DNA of 35,504 nt from assembly GCA_016936575.1 (NCBI GenBank), contig JAFGXQ010000218.1:1-35504 (forward strand), in the 5' to 3' direction. Below are positions 16,002-25,332 of the stretch, piece by piece; position 1 is the first letter of the stretch, and every line of letters starts with the position of its first letter. A program made the translations under genes and the position numbers. The stretch comes from Deltaproteobacteria bacterium. Its GTDB lineage: Bacteria; Myxococcota_A; Polyangia; JAAYKL01. The notes below the pieces were generated by a model. The model was not told the DNA's origin. It did no database searches and saw only the letters and a program-made list of their open reading frames with translations.

Positions 16002-16030
16002 TTGACACCGCCCCGGTACATGGATAAATC
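16002..16030 (+). promoter_or_regulatory. Predicted promoter of the tig-clpP-clpX cluster
   Basis: TTGACA (16002-16007), a 17-base spacer and TAAATC (16025-16030) lie 42 bp before the tig start. The -35 is consensus and the spacing optimal, and the layout mirrors the rpsT promoter. No heat-shock-type element was recognised. Confidence 0.5.
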
Positions 16031-16071
16031 CGACTTTCTCTCAATGAACCGGGGGATTTTAGGAGGTTACT

Positions 16072-17562
16072 TTGTCGTCTAGAGTTAATAAGATCAGCCC
16101 TGTTGTGCAGGAATTGAACATCACCATTCCCGCAGATGAAATCAGTAAAACCGCAGAAACCATGTTTGCCCAGGTGCGTAAACGCGCCAAGGTGAAGGGA
16201 TTCCGCCAGGGGAAAATGCCAATGGCCATCGCCAAGAAAATGTTTTCCCAGTCGGTGTACGCGGAGCTCACCAGCGATTTAACATATCGATTCTTTCTGG
16301 AAGCCATACGAGAACACGAACTCTCTCCCGTGGGCGAACCGAAATTCTCCAATATTGAATCGCTGGCCAAGGCCGGTGAAAACTACGAATTTACCGTAAC
16401 CGTGGAGACCGCACCCAGACTCGAGAGCATTCACACCGACGGTATTGTCCTCAAGAAAAACAAAGTGACCGCCGACCCCGAAGTGGTGGAAACCGAGTTG
16501 AAGCGTCTGCAGAGCAGTCTGGCGACCACCAAAGAGCTTGAAAAGGCGCGCCCGGTAGCACTTGGCGATTCCGTCAAGCTGGAGTTGCGCCGAAAAGAAG
16601 AAAGTGGAGAGTGGTCGGAAAACGCACTTCCCCAGGAGTTGGTGCTTGAGGCGGAGCAATGTCCCAAGGAGTTGCTTGATCTGGTACCCGGCATGAACGT
16701 GGGCGATGAAAAAGAAGTCACCTTCGGCGCGGAGCGGGAAAATCCCATGACGTTCCTTACCAAAGTGATCGAACACAAAGAACGCATCCTCCCGGCGCTG
16801 GACGACGATTTCGCAAAAGACCTCGGCGATTTCGACACGTTGGACGCGCTGAAGGCCGACATTGAAAAGCGCTATGTGGACTCCCTCGAAAACAAGGAGA
16901 AAGATGCGCTGAAACAGAAACTGTTTGACGCGCTGCGCGAAAACAACGCGATGGAATTGCCGCCTACCATTCTGGCCAGACAAACCGATGCGATGCGGTC
17001 ACAGTATGAAAACATCGTGAATCAGGTGTCTGCCGCCAAAAAAGAAGCCAAAGGCGAAGATACAGAAAAAACCGATGCGGGTGAAGCCGCCATGGATGAC
17101 AGCGCGCAGAAAGCCGCCCACGAAATCGTGCATACCCATTTTCTCATCGAGGAAATCGCCCGTATCGGTGAACTGAAAGTGGAAGAATCCGACATCGAAG
17201 CGAAATTCAAAGAGATGTCCGAGGCCACGGGGCTTCCTCTGGCGCGGCTGAAAGCGGAATACAGTGACCGCAAGTACGCGGCTGAGCTGGAAAGTCGCAT
17301 TTTAGAGGACAAGGTTTTTGATTTTATCGCGCCAAAGGTTACAATTGAAGAAGTTGAGCCGGGCACCGAGGCAAAATCGTCATCAGCGAAGAAACCGGCT
17401 GCGAAGAAAGCTGCCACGAAGAAAGCTGCGGAGACAAACACTGCTGCGAAATTGACAACGACCCCAAAAACAACCGGGAGCAGTACAGAATCGAAGAAAA
17501 AAACCTCCACCAAGAAAAAACCGGCCACTAAGAAAACGGCGGCAAAAAAAGACGATAAGTAA
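16072..17562 (+). CDS. tig: Trigger factor with Lys/Ala-rich C-terminal tail, UUG start
   Basis: Trigger factor is the ribosome-bound chaperone that receives nascent chains. The N-terminal domain (about 1-120) has the ribosome-docking signature GFRQGKMP at 43-50. Residues about 155-240 correspond to the FKBP-like prolyl isomerase domain but are poorly conserved. Residues about 245-430 are the helical chaperone arms. The 496 residues exceed the usual ~430 because of a tail from about 434 onwards made of Lys, Ala, Thr and Ser repeats (AAKKAATKKAA-like), reminiscent of histone H1-like tails. The start is TTG with AGGAGG five bases upstream and no competing ATG. It is followed by clpP 29 bp downstream, the classic arrangement. 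Confidence 0.96.
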   Translation: MSSRVNKISPVVQELNITIPADEISKTAETMFAQVRKRAKVKGFRQGKMPMAIAKKMFSQSVYAELTSDLTYRFFLEAIREHELSPVGEPKFSNIESLAKAGENYEFTVTVETAPRLESIHTDGIVLKKNKVTADPEVVETELKRLQSSLATTKELEKARPVALGDSVKLELRRKEESGEWSENALPQELVLEAEQCPKELLDLVPGMNVGDEKEVTFGAERENPMTFLTKVIEHKERILPALDDDFAKDLGDFDTLDALKADIEKRYVDSLENKEKDALKQKLFDALRENNAMELPPTILARQTDAMRSQYENIVNQVSAAKKEAKGEDTEKTDAGEAAMDDSAQKAAHEIVHTHFLIEEIARIGELKVEESDIEAKFKEMSEATGLPLARLKAEYSDRKYAAELESRILEDKVFDFIAPKVTIEEVEPGTEAKSSSAKKPAAKKAATKKAAETNTAAKLTTTPKTTGSSTESKKKTSTKKKPATKKTAAKKDDK

Positions 17563-17591
17563 CAGAGTGAACTCTATTTGAAAGGAATACA

Positions 17592-18230
17592 ATGAACAAC
17601 AACGACAACAGAAACGGTGATTTCCAGGCTTCGTATATTCCGTATCCGCAAATCGTGGAGTACACTCATCGCGGGGAGCGCAGCTGGGATATTTTTTCGA
17701 GATTGCTGAAAGATCGAATTATCTTTTTGGGTACGTCGATTAACGACGAAGTAGCCAATATTATCGTTGCACAGATGTTGTTCCTGTATTCCGATGACCC
17801 CGAAAAAGAGATTATGTTATACATCAATTCGCCGGGCGGTTCTGTGTCGGCGGGGCTGGCGATTTACGATACCATGCAGCATGTAGGATGCCCCATCGCG
17901 ACCGTATGTCTGGGACAGGCGGCGTCAATGGCGGCCGTTCTGCTGAGCGCCGGTACCAAGGAACGCCGCTACGCGCTTCCCAACTCCCGGGTGCTGATTC
18001 ACCAGCCCCTTGGCGGAGTACAGGGACAGGCTTCAGACATTGAAATTCACGCAAAAGAAATTCTTAGAATGCGGGAACGGCTGACGGATATTCTGGTATC
18101 CACCACCGGGCAACCCGCTGAAAAAATAAAAAATGATTCTGATCGGGACTTTATTCTGACCGCCGATGAAGCCAGAGACTACGGTGTGATCGATCAGGTA
18201 ATGGAACCCAATAAGGCAAAACAAAAATAG
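17592..18230 (+). CDS. clpP: ATP-dependent Clp protease proteolytic subunit
   Basis: ClpP forms the tetradecameric serine protease barrel that degrades substrates fed by ClpX or ClpA. The 212-residue protein has the catalytic triad Ser112 (GQAASMAA), His137 (LIHQPLGG) and Asp186 (SDRDF), and the oxyanion SPGGSV at 80-85. The first 15-20 residues are a short propeptide-like extension, usually autoprocessed. AAAGGA precedes the ATG. It sits between tig and clpX in the same orientation. Confidence 0.98.
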   Translation: MNNNDNRNGDFQASYIPYPQIVEYTHRGERSWDIFSRLLKDRIIFLGTSINDEVANIIVAQMLFLYSDDPEKEIMLYINSPGGSVSAGLAIYDTMQHVGCPIATVCLGQAASMAAVLLSAGTKERRYALPNSRVLIHQPLGGVQGQASDIEIHAKEILRMRERLTDILVSTTGQPAEKIKNDSDRDFILTADEARDYGVIDQVMEPNKAKQK

Positions 18231-18301
18231 GATGCCTTGCATGAGCGCGCTTGGCGTTTATAATTAGGCTAGAACTTGTTTGAAGAGATAAGAGGTATGA
18301 T

Positions 18302-19573
18302 TTGTCTCGCACTAGAGGAAATGACAGGCCAACACTAAGCTGCTCGTTTTGCGGAAAAAGCCAAAAGGAAGTTCGCAAGCTGATCGCGGGTCCCACCGTG
18401 TACATTTGTGACGAATGCATCAGCCTTTGCAACGATATTATTGCCGAAGAGCTCGACAATTCCGAAGAGCAAGCGGATCCCAAAAAACTCCCCAAGCCTT
18501 CCGAAATCAATGATGTTCTGAACGAACATGTAATCGGGCAAAACGAAGCCAAGCGGGTCCTTTCCGTGGCGGTATACAACCACTACAAGCGGATTGAAGC
18601 CAAAAAGCGAAAAAAGAAGGCCGACAACGAAGTTGAGCTGCAGAAGTCGAATATTCTGCTGCTCGGTCCCACGGGCTGCGGTAAAACCGAATTGGCCAAA
18701 ACCCTAGCACGTATTCTGAATGTACCGTTCGCCATCGCCGATGCCACCGCACTAACCGAAGCAGGCTATGTGGGCGAAGACGTGGAAAACATCATTGTGC
18801 AATTGCTGCAGAACGCCGATCACGATATTGAGCGGGCCCAACGCGGAATCATTTATATTGATGAAGTGGACAAACTGTCTCGCAAGAGTGACAATCCGTC
18901 CATCACTCGAGACGTATCCGGCGAAGGGGTGCAGCAGGCGCTGCTGAAACTTATCGAGGGAACCATCGCTAATGTTCCACCCAAAGGGGGACGAAAACAC
19001 CCGCAGCAGGATTTTCTGCAGGTGGATACCACCGACATTCTGTTTATCTGCGGTGGTGCGTTTCACGGAATTGAAAACATCATCGAACGCCGGTTGGGCC
19101 AGAAAACACTGGGATTCGGTGCTGAAGTCAAACAGAAGCAAGACAAAGAAGTCGGCGAACTGTTTGCGGAGATTCAGCCGGAAGATTTGCTCAAATTCGG
19201 TCTGATTCCCGAATTTGTGGGTCGTCTTCCGGTCATCGCCACCCTGAGTGAGCTCGATGAGGATGCACTGGTACAGATTCTGACGAAGCCGCAGAATGCA
19301 TTGGCCAAACAATATGCCAAACTGCTCGAAATCGACGGGGTAAAACTCACATTTACCGATGAAGCACTTTCGGCAGTGGCGCGAACCGCGATGGATCGCT
19401 CCGCCGGCGCCCGCGGGTTGCGTTCCGTGCTCGAAAAAACGATGCTCGACATAATGTTCGAGCTTCCGTCCATGGACTCCCCCAAGGAAGTGGTCATCAG
19501 CGAGGATAGTGTTCTAAAGAAAGAACGCCCGCTGGTGGTTTTTGAGAAAAATAAAAAAGCGGAACCAGCCTAA
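18302..19573 (+). CDS. clpX: Clp protease ATP-binding subunit ClpX, UUG start
   Basis: ClpX is the AAA+ unfoldase that recognises substrates and threads them into ClpP. The 423-residue protein has the N-terminal zinc-binding domain (C14, C17, C36, C39). It also has Walker A GPTGCGKT at 122-129, pore loop GYVG at 155-158, Walker B IIYIDEVD at 183-190, the RKH loop at 231-233, an LGF docking loop for ClpP at 270-272, and the sensor-2 GARGLRS. The start is TTG with GAGGT five bases upstream; the ATG at 18298 is in another frame and hits a stop after 13 codons. Everything expected for an active ClpX is present. Confidence 0.98.
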   Translation: MSRTRGNDRPTLSCSFCGKSQKEVRKLIAGPTVYICDECISLCNDIIAEELDNSEEQADPKKLPKPSEINDVLNEHVIGQNEAKRVLSVAVYNHYKRIEAKKRKKKADNEVELQKSNILLLGPTGCGKTELAKTLARILNVPFAIADATALTEAGYVGEDVENIIVQLLQNADHDIERAQRGIIYIDEVDKLSRKSDNPSITRDVSGEGVQQALLKLIEGTIANVPPKGGRKHPQQDFLQVDTTDILFICGGAFHGIENIIERRLGQKTLGFGAEVKQKQDKEVGELFAEIQPEDLLKFGLIPEFVGRLPVIATLSELDEDALVQILTKPQNALAKQYAKLLEIDGVKLTFTDEALSAVARTAMDRSAGARGLRSVLEKTMLDIMFELPSMDSPKEVVISEDSVLKKERPLVVFEKNKKAEPA

Positions 19574-19655
19574 AAAACCCCTTTGTTCCGGTTGCGCATC
19601 AGCGTTACAATAACTACTGCTTTTAATGACATAATCTATACGAAAAGGTTTTGAT

Positions 19656-22097
19656 ATGGACGCATCTTACCCAACCAATTTACCACCGGTGGTTCGCGGA
19701 CCGCTGCTTCCGCTTCGCGACATCATCGTTTTTCCTCACATGGTGGTGCCGCTTTTTGTAGGGCGCGAAAAATCAATCGCCGCTCTGGATGTGGCGATGA
19801 AAAAAGACAAACGCATTCTGCTCGCCGCGCAGCGAGATGCGAAAACCAACAACCCTTCCTCAAAAGATATTTATCCCATCGGCACAGTGGGCACCATCGT
19901 ACAGCTGCTCAAGCTTCCGGATGAGACAGTGAAGGTTCTGGTTGAAGGGAAACAACGCGCGAAAATCCTGAACTATCTGGACTCTAACGCCCATTTTAAT
20001 GTGGAGTACGAGCTGGTAGAAGAACCCGAAGACAGCACCGTTGAAACCGGCGCGCTCATGCGCGAAGTACAGAGCACTTTTGAAACGTATGTAAAACTGA
20101 ACAAGCAGATTCCGCCGGAAATGCTGATGACTGTACAGAACATCACCGACCCGGCGCGCATGGCCGACTCCATTGTGGTTCATCTGTCCAGCGTGAAACT
20201 CGCTGAACGACAGGAACTTCTCGAAAACTTTTCACCCAGCAGTCGCCTCACCAAATTGTACGAAATGATGCAAAACGAAATTGAAATTTTGCAGGTTGAG
20301 AAACGCATACGTACCCGCGTGAAAAAGCAGATGGAGCGTTCGCAGAAGGAGTACTACCTCAACGAACAAATGCACGCGATTCAGCGAGAACTGGGCGAAA
20401 AAGACGAATTCCGCAGTGAGCTGATTGATTTGGAAAAACAAATCAAGTCGAAACCGAAAATTTCGAAAGAAGCCCTGGAAAAAGCCAAAAAGGAATTGAA
20501 AAAGCTGCAGATGATGTCGCCCATGAGTGCGGAAGCCACCGTGATTCGCAATTATGTGGACTGGATCAGCATCCTTCCCTGGGGTAAAAAATCGAAGGAA
20601 AGCTATGATTTGGTAAACGCCGAGAAGGTGCTTGACGAAGACCACTATGGGTTGACGAAAATCAAGGAACGCATCATCGAGCACCTGGCGGTACAGGCCC
20701 TGTCCAAAAAGCTGAACGGGCCGATTCTCTGTTTTGTCGGTCCTCCCGGCACCGGTAAAACATCGCTTGCGAAATCTGTTGCCCGGGCCACCGGTCGAGA
20801 ATTTGTACGACTCAGCCTGGGCGGGGTTCGGGACGAGGCCGAAATTCGCGGTCATCGCCGCACGTACATCGGTGCATTGCCTGGCAAAATCGTGCAGAGT
20901 CTGAAAAAAGCGGGCAGTGACAATCCGGTTTTTCTGCTCGACGAAATCGACAAAATGAGCTCGGATTTTCGTGGAGACCCCGCATCGGCACTGTTGGAAG
21001 TGCTCGCCCCCGAACAGAATCACATGTTCAACGACCACTACCTCGATTTGGACTACGACTTGAGTGATGTGATGTTCATCACCACGGCCAATATGCTTTC
21101 AGGCATCCCCATTCCGCTGCAGGACCGCATGGAAATTATTGAACTGTCCAGCTACACGGAGTACGAGAAACTGAACATTGCCACAAAATATCTTGTTCCC
21201 AAACAGCAGGAACGATGCGGCCTGAAAGATATACAACTGGACATCGAGGAAGATGCCATCAGTACGATTATCAACAGCTACACCAAAGAAGCCGGAGTTC
21301 GAAGTCTTGAACGGGAAATCGCTTCGGTGTGCCGAAAAATCGCCCGCGATGTGGTGAAAAACGAACTTCAGGACGAGGTTGCGGTAGCGTCGAAAGACAT
21401 CGCTCGCTATCTCGGCGTTCCCAAATACAAGGTGAATGAAAAAGAAGCGGAAGACAAAGTGGGGCTGGTCAACGGGCTGGCGGTTACGTCGGTGGGCGGA
21501 GACCTGCTCACCGTTGAAGTCTCGGCCATCGCCGGTAAGGGAAAACTGATTCGTACAGGGCGAATGGGCGAAGTGATGCAGGAGGCGTCCGAAGCGGCGT
21601 TCACCTATGTGCGTTCGCGCGCGGAACTGCTCGGGTTGAAAACCGATTTCTATAAAGACCTCGATATACACGTGCATTTTCCGGAAGGTGCCGTTCCCAA
21701 AGACGGGCCATCCGCCGGCATCGCCACTGCCACTTGCATTATTTCTGCATTGACCAAAATACCGGTAAAATCGGATTTGGCAATGACGGGTGAAATCACC
21801 TTGCGGGGTCGGGTATTGCCCATCGGTGGCGTGAAGGAAAAAATCCTCGCCGCACACCGCGGGCGCATCAACACGGTGATCATTCCCGCCGAAAACCGAA
21901 AAGATCTACACGATGTGCCCAAAAAAATCCTCGCCGCAATCGACGTGGTACTTGTTGATCACATGGACCAGGTGTTGCGCGTTGCGCTTGGCGACAACGA
22001 GGTGGTTGAACGATTCTCGTCGATTGATACGCTCATTTATCGAAACGGCCGACTCATTACCCCCGATAAAGAGCAGGACACCACAACCGTTTCATAA
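19656..22097 (+). CDS. lon: ATP-dependent protease Lon (LonA type)
   Basis: Lon is a soluble AAA+ protease that removes misfolded and regulatory proteins. The 813-residue protein begins with the N-terminal substrate-binding region ([20 protein letters not shown]), then a coiled-coil region, an AAA+ module with GPPGTGKT at 362-369, and the protease domain with the Ser686 nucleophile (PKDGPSAG) and Lys729 of the catalytic dyad. AAAGG lies seven bases before the ATG. It is 82 bp behind clpX in the common tig-clpP-clpX-lon order. No HAIR/CIRCE-type heat-shock element is visible in the gap. Confidence 0.98.
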   Translation: MDASYPTNLPPVVRGPLLPLRDIIVFPHMVVPLFVGREKSIAALDVAMKKDKRILLAAQRDAKTNNPSSKDIYPIGTVGTIVQLLKLPDETVKVLVEGKQRAKILNYLDSNAHFNVEYELVEEPEDSTVETGALMREVQSTFETYVKLNKQIPPEMLMTVQNITDPARMADSIVVHLSSVKLAERQELLENFSPSSRLTKLYEMMQNEIEILQVEKRIRTRVKKQMERSQKEYYLNEQMHAIQRELGEKDEFRSELIDLEKQIKSKPKISKEALEKAKKELKKLQMMSPMSAEATVIRNYVDWISILPWGKKSKESYDLVNAEKVLDEDHYGLTKIKERIIEHLAVQALSKKLNGPILCFVGPPGTGKTSLAKSVARATGREFVRLSLGGVRDEAEIRGHRRTYIGALPGKIVQSLKKAGSDNPVFLLDEIDKMSSDFRGDPASALLEVLAPEQNHMFNDHYLDLDYDLSDVMFITTANMLSGIPIPLQDRMEIIELSSYTEYEKLNIATKYLVPKQQERCGLKDIQLDIEEDAISTIINSYTKEAGVRSLEREIASVCRKIARDVVKNELQDEVAVASKDIARYLGVPKYKVNEKEAEDKVGLVNGLAVTSVGGDLLTVEVSAIAGKGKLIRTGRMGEVMQEASEAAFTYVRSRAELLGLKTDFYKDLDIHVHFPEGAVPKDGPSAGIATATCIISALTKIPVKSDLAMTGEITLRGRVLPIGGVKEKILAAHRGRINTVIIPAENRKDLHDVPKKILAAIDVVLVDHMDQVLRVALGDNEVVERFSSIDTLIYRNGRLITPDKEQDTTTVS

Positions 22098-22105
22098 TCC
22101 GGCCC

Positions 22106-23179
22106 ATGTTGACGCCAAGCCCTGCAGCGCTCGCACCGTTTCGGTGTACAATGCTCATTTTCATATTGGTTGTCTTTTGTCTGACGCTCCCCCGTTCAGT
22201 CGCAGCCGATAATATTTCATTGTCATCACCCGCTACCGCCACCATTCACCAGTTGCGTACTGCAGAAACCACCCAAATCGTCGTCCCCTGGAAGTGGCAC
22301 TGGAAAGTCACATCTGATACATGGATCATCAGTGGCGATACCCTGCGCTTCGCGCAATCCCGTCTCACGCCGGCCATCGGATTCGGATTACCGGGAAAGC
22401 TTGAGCTGATTCTGGCTCAGCCACTGGGCGCAACACTTTATCCCGCTGTTCAAAGCGGTGAACGCGGTGTGGGGGTTGGAGATACAAGATTCGGCGTTCT
22501 GTACCTGATCAAAGAAGCGCCGCAGGGGGGAATCGGATTGCTCGCCGGCGCAATCGGAACCATGCCCGTCGGCCCCAATGACTTGCTGCTGGGCGAGGGG
22601 GATTTTTCAATGCTTGGTTTTCTTGCGTTCAGCATCACTTCATTCAGCAGCTCATTAACGGTGAATATCGGATATCAGCTTCGCCCTGAGCATCGTACGG
22701 TGCTGCGCAACGGACAGCCTTTTGAACAGGATGACGATCTGGTTTGGAACGTGGCACTTCGCATTCCAAAAGATGAGGACATCGCCTGGTCCCTTGCGAT
22801 GAACGGTACCATCGGCGTTGCCACAGCAGCGGGTTTCTGGCCCGCTTCCAGCAATCGCCCCCTCTGGATTGGCGGAGGAATCGACTACCCCACCAGGAAC
22901 GACAATCGGTTAGGACTGGTCGCATCTTTCCTTGTGAATCAAAAAAACTCGGGAATACTGCTCTCCATTCAGCTTAGCGGTATTGCCAAAGACAACGATG
23001 AAGATCGCGATGGCGTGCTTCGGCGCATCGATCAGTGCCCGGTGCTGCGCGAAGACCTGGACGGTTTCGAAGATGAGGACGGTTGCCCTGACCACGACAA
23101 CGACCAAGATGGATTCCCCGACCAGGAAGATGCCTGCCCGCTCAAAAAAGCCGATGACTTCTCGGAAGACGGCTGCTGA
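22106..23179 (+). CDS. Exported beta-barrel-like protein with short TSP3 tail
   Basis: A 357-residue predicted envelope protein. A hydrophobic signal covers about residues 16-34. Residues about 40-295 have alternating strand character (GLPGKLELILAQPLGATLYPAV, LTVNIGYQLRP) like an outer-membrane barrel. Residues about 300-357 carry two TSP3 units (DNDEDRDGVLRRIDQCP, then DHDNDQDGFPDQEDACP) and end in EDGC. The OmpA domain that normally follows such repeats is absent, and no frame downstream supplies it. The ATG at 22106 gives a signal peptide with a positive residue; an ATG at 22151 is possible, and neither has a strong ribosome site. It starts 8 bp after lon, but a functional link to lon is not evident. 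Confidence 0.72.
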   Translation: MLTPSPAALAPFRCTMLIFILVVFCLTLPRSVAADNISLSSPATATIHQLRTAETTQIVVPWKWHWKVTSDTWIISGDTLRFAQSRLTPAIGFGLPGKLELILAQPLGATLYPAVQSGERGVGVGDTRFGVLYLIKEAPQGGIGLLAGAIGTMPVGPNDLLLGEGDFSMLGFLAFSITSFSSSLTVNIGYQLRPEHRTVLRNGQPFEQDDDLVWNVALRIPKDEDIAWSLAMNGTIGVATAAGFWPASSNRPLWIGGGIDYPTRNDNRLGLVASFLVNQKNSGILLSIQLSGIAKDNDEDRDGVLRRIDQCPVLREDLDGFEDEDGCPDHDNDQDGFPDQEDACPLKKADDFSEDGC

Positions 23180-23408
23180 AAAGGGGTCTCATCCGGCCTG
23201 AGTGAATCGTCTCTTCAGAAAATTTTCGTCAATTTTGTCGAACTGAATCGTTCTTTTGGTCGAATCAAATGCCGCAGGGTCGATTCCGCAATGCGAAACA
23301 TGCGGATAACGCTGTTTTCCAATCCATAAACAAACCAATCGAATATTGGAGTTATTTTTGCATGCTCCTGACAAATTTGGAGTTTAACCGCCAATGAGGA
23401 GTGTAACG
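23180..23408. other. Intergenic region, no gene called
   Basis: The 229 bp between the TSP3 protein and the VWA-like protein hold no convincing gene. A 61-codon minus-strand frame (23374-23189) looks somewhat protein-like but has only a TTG start. The Shine-Dalgarno site GAGGAG near the right end belongs to the next gene. Confidence 0.5.
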
Positions 23409-24716
23409 ATGAAAAAGATCGGAACGATTATGAAAATAGACGTGGGCATGGTGACGATGATCCTTGCGATGGTGCTTATCATAATTCTCGCCGGATTGGA
23501 AATTTCCTGCAGCAAAGTGGACAACGACGCGGAAGCCGATGCGCAATCAGAATCCCCAACCAATTCAGACAACGATCCGTCATCGCTCGATTCTGACAAT
23601 TCGAATTCTGAACTGAATGAAGGCGACACCGGCGCGGAGGAAATAGAATTTCAGGAATGCGCCGCGGTATCGGAACAGGCTGAAAACACCCGAGAGCCAG
23701 CCGATATTATCTTTGTAATCGATAACTCCAAAAGCCTATATGACGAAATCGAGATGGTTCGCGCCAACATGAACGATTTCTCTCAGCAGATCATGAGCAG
23801 TGGCATCGACCCTCGTATCGTCATCATCTCTTGTCTTCCCGGTGACTGCGGCAGCACCGGCAGCGTCAGCTATGGAATCTGCATCGATCCGCCGCTTGGA
23901 GCAGCGGACGGTTGTGAATACACGAATGACGAACCTGATACTGATGATCCGGAGGAACCGGTCACCGATGACACAAATATTCCCGTATACAAGCACATCA
24001 GCATACGCGTACCCAGTATGAAAGGTCTGGAATGGCTTATTTCCACATACGATGACAACAACGTTCTGACAGTGGAAGGATGGCATGACATGATTCGAAC
24101 CAACTCGGTCAAACACGTGGTGGTTGTATCCGACGATGGAGACGAAACCACCGCAGATGAGTTTGACGCGGCATTCACCGCACTTTCTCCTGATCTTGTA
24201 GACTATCAGTTTCACGGCATTTTCGCCTACACTGCCAAAGACCTGGCTGAAGCAGACGACCCTTGCAGTACATATGCCGCACCGTCCAGTCCCGACGCCG
24301 ACCCGCCGATTTACTGGGATTCATATACCGCTCTAGTTGAGCGCACCAGCGGGGTTTCGGGGGATCTATGCGAACAGAATTTTGACCCGGTATTTGAAGC
24401 GCTGGGGTCATCAGTCATCGCAAGCTCCAAACTCAACTGCGAATGGGCATTACCCACCCCGCCTGATGGTGAAACACTTGACCCCGATCTGGTAAATGTC
24501 CGATTCTCCAGTGCAACAGTGGACGCTTACCTGGTGGGCAACGTTCCCTCCGCAGCGGATTGCCCGCCAGACACCCACGGTTGGTACTATGATGATGCTA
24601 CCGCTCCCAGCCGTATTTACGTGTGCCCCGATACCTGCACCTGGTTTCAGAATCAGACGGACGCTACGTTGAGCATTGAGTTCGGCTGCGTAACCCAAAC
24701 CGTCATGGCGGAATAA
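23409..24716 (+). CDS. Exported VWA-like protein, cysteine-rich
   Basis: A 435-residue predicted exported protein. A hydrophobic segment ends at ISCSK (Cys34), which could be a poor lipobox because Glu stands at -3; simple export is an alternative. An acidic low-complexity linker (about 38-80) follows. Residues about 97-280 look like a von Willebrand A domain, with the MIDAS motif DNSKS at 105-109 after IIFVI and a later SDDGDETT that could complete the metal site. About a dozen cysteines in the mature part suggest disulfides. The C-terminal part (about 350-435) is a beta-rich region with CPDTCTWF. Such VWA proteins are common in deltaproteobacteria and usually bind proteins. AGGAG seven bases upstream fixes the start. 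No obvious operon partner. Confidence 0.8.
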   Translation: MKKIGTIMKIDVGMVTMILAMVLIIILAGLEISCSKVDNDAEADAQSESPTNSDNDPSSLDSDNSNSELNEGDTGAEEIEFQECAAVSEQAENTREPADIIFVIDNSKSLYDEIEMVRANMNDFSQQIMSSGIDPRIVIISCLPGDCGSTGSVSYGICIDPPLGAADGCEYTNDEPDTDDPEEPVTDDTNIPVYKHISIRVPSMKGLEWLISTYDDNNVLTVEGWHDMIRTNSVKHVVVVSDDGDETTADEFDAAFTALSPDLVDYQFHGIFAYTAKDLAEADDPCSTYAAPSSPDADPPIYWDSYTALVERTSGVSGDLCEQNFDPVFEALGSSVIASSKLNCEWALPTPPDGETLDPDLVNVRFSSATVDAYLVGNVPSAADCPPDTHGWYYDDATAPSRIYVCPDTCTWFQNQTDATLSIEFGCVTQTVMAE

Positions 24717-24792
24717 AGTCCGGGGCTGTCTCTTTTTCCTCCCACCGAATCTTTTTTTGTTTCACAACAATGATTGTGCCGATTCATTGGTT

Positions 24793-24818
24793 CATTTATC
24801 ATTCTCATTTATCATTCT
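24793..24818. repeat. 13-bp perfect tandem duplication
   Basis: CATTTATCATTCT occurs twice head to tail in the 140-bp gap upstream of the small membrane protein, about 40 bp before its ATG. It may be a slippage product or a paired regulator site. Nothing else was seen in this gap. Confidence 0.75.
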
Positions 24819-24856
24819 CGGCATACACAATTGAACGCACGCAAGGATTTAGTCGA

Positions 24857-25252
24857 ATGACGCTCACGACACATCACAAACCTAAATGGGTACTTTGGAC
24901 GCTGCTTCTGGGAACGGCCGTATCTCCTGCGGTGGCCGCACATGGCTTCGCGGGACTGGACGTCATCGTAAATACCATTATTGCGGGTATCATTTTACTC
25001 TATGAACTTTTTGTATTTCTATTGGGCCGGGCGTATATTCGAACCCAGAAAACCAGATGGTTCTGGACCATGATGGTCATCATCTTCTGTTTTGTGTTTT
25101 TCTGTTCCAGCTCCCTTATCGGCAGTTATCGAAGGGGCGGCCTCCATACTCCGCTGGTATGGATTATGTTTGGACTCATTGTTGCCAACGGCGCATGGGC
25201 ATGGTTTGTTTCAAGAAGGTGCAGAGAGGACGACACAAACAAAAATTTATGA
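24857..25252 (+). CDS. Small membrane protein of unknown function
   Basis: A 131-residue protein with a signal-like first hydrophobic segment (TLLLGTAVSPAVAA-HG), then three more likely transmembrane segments around residues 32-57, 68-87 and 101-120, and a basic/polar C-terminus. I do not recognise a family. An AGGA nine bases upstream supports the ATG at 24857; an earlier ATG at 24770 would add 29 residues covering the tandem repeat and is less likely. It is single and convergent with the DUF4105 gene 80 bp away. Confidence 0.7.
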   Translation: MTLTTHHKPKWVLWTLLLGTAVSPAVAAHGFAGLDVIVNTIIAGIILLYELFVFLLGRAYIRTQKTRWFWTMMVIIFCFVFFCSSSLIGSYRRGGLHTPLVWIMFGLIVANGAWAWFVSRRCREDDTNKNL

Positions 25253-25274
25253 TTTCATCATTTTTTGAAACGAT

Positions 25275-25289
25275 GCAGTTTGTAACTGC
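25275..25289. terminator. Possible terminator hairpin between convergent genes
   Basis: GCAGTT-TGT-AACTGC forms a perfect 6-bp stem between the convergent small-membrane-protein and DUF4105 genes. In the minus direction it is followed by CATCGTTTC, a weak U-run. It could end the DUF4105 transcript, but this is the best of a poor set. Confidence 0.3.
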
Positions 25290-25332
25290 GGAGCATCAGG
25301 TAAAACGGTGGAACCGAAAAAAGAAAGAATCT

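Noticed and set aside
23189..23374. 61-codon minus-strand frame between the TSP3 and VWA genes
   Set aside because: It looks slightly protein-like but begins only with TTG and has no ribosome site, and it lies in an otherwise normal intergenic gap. Kept as a low-probability candidate.
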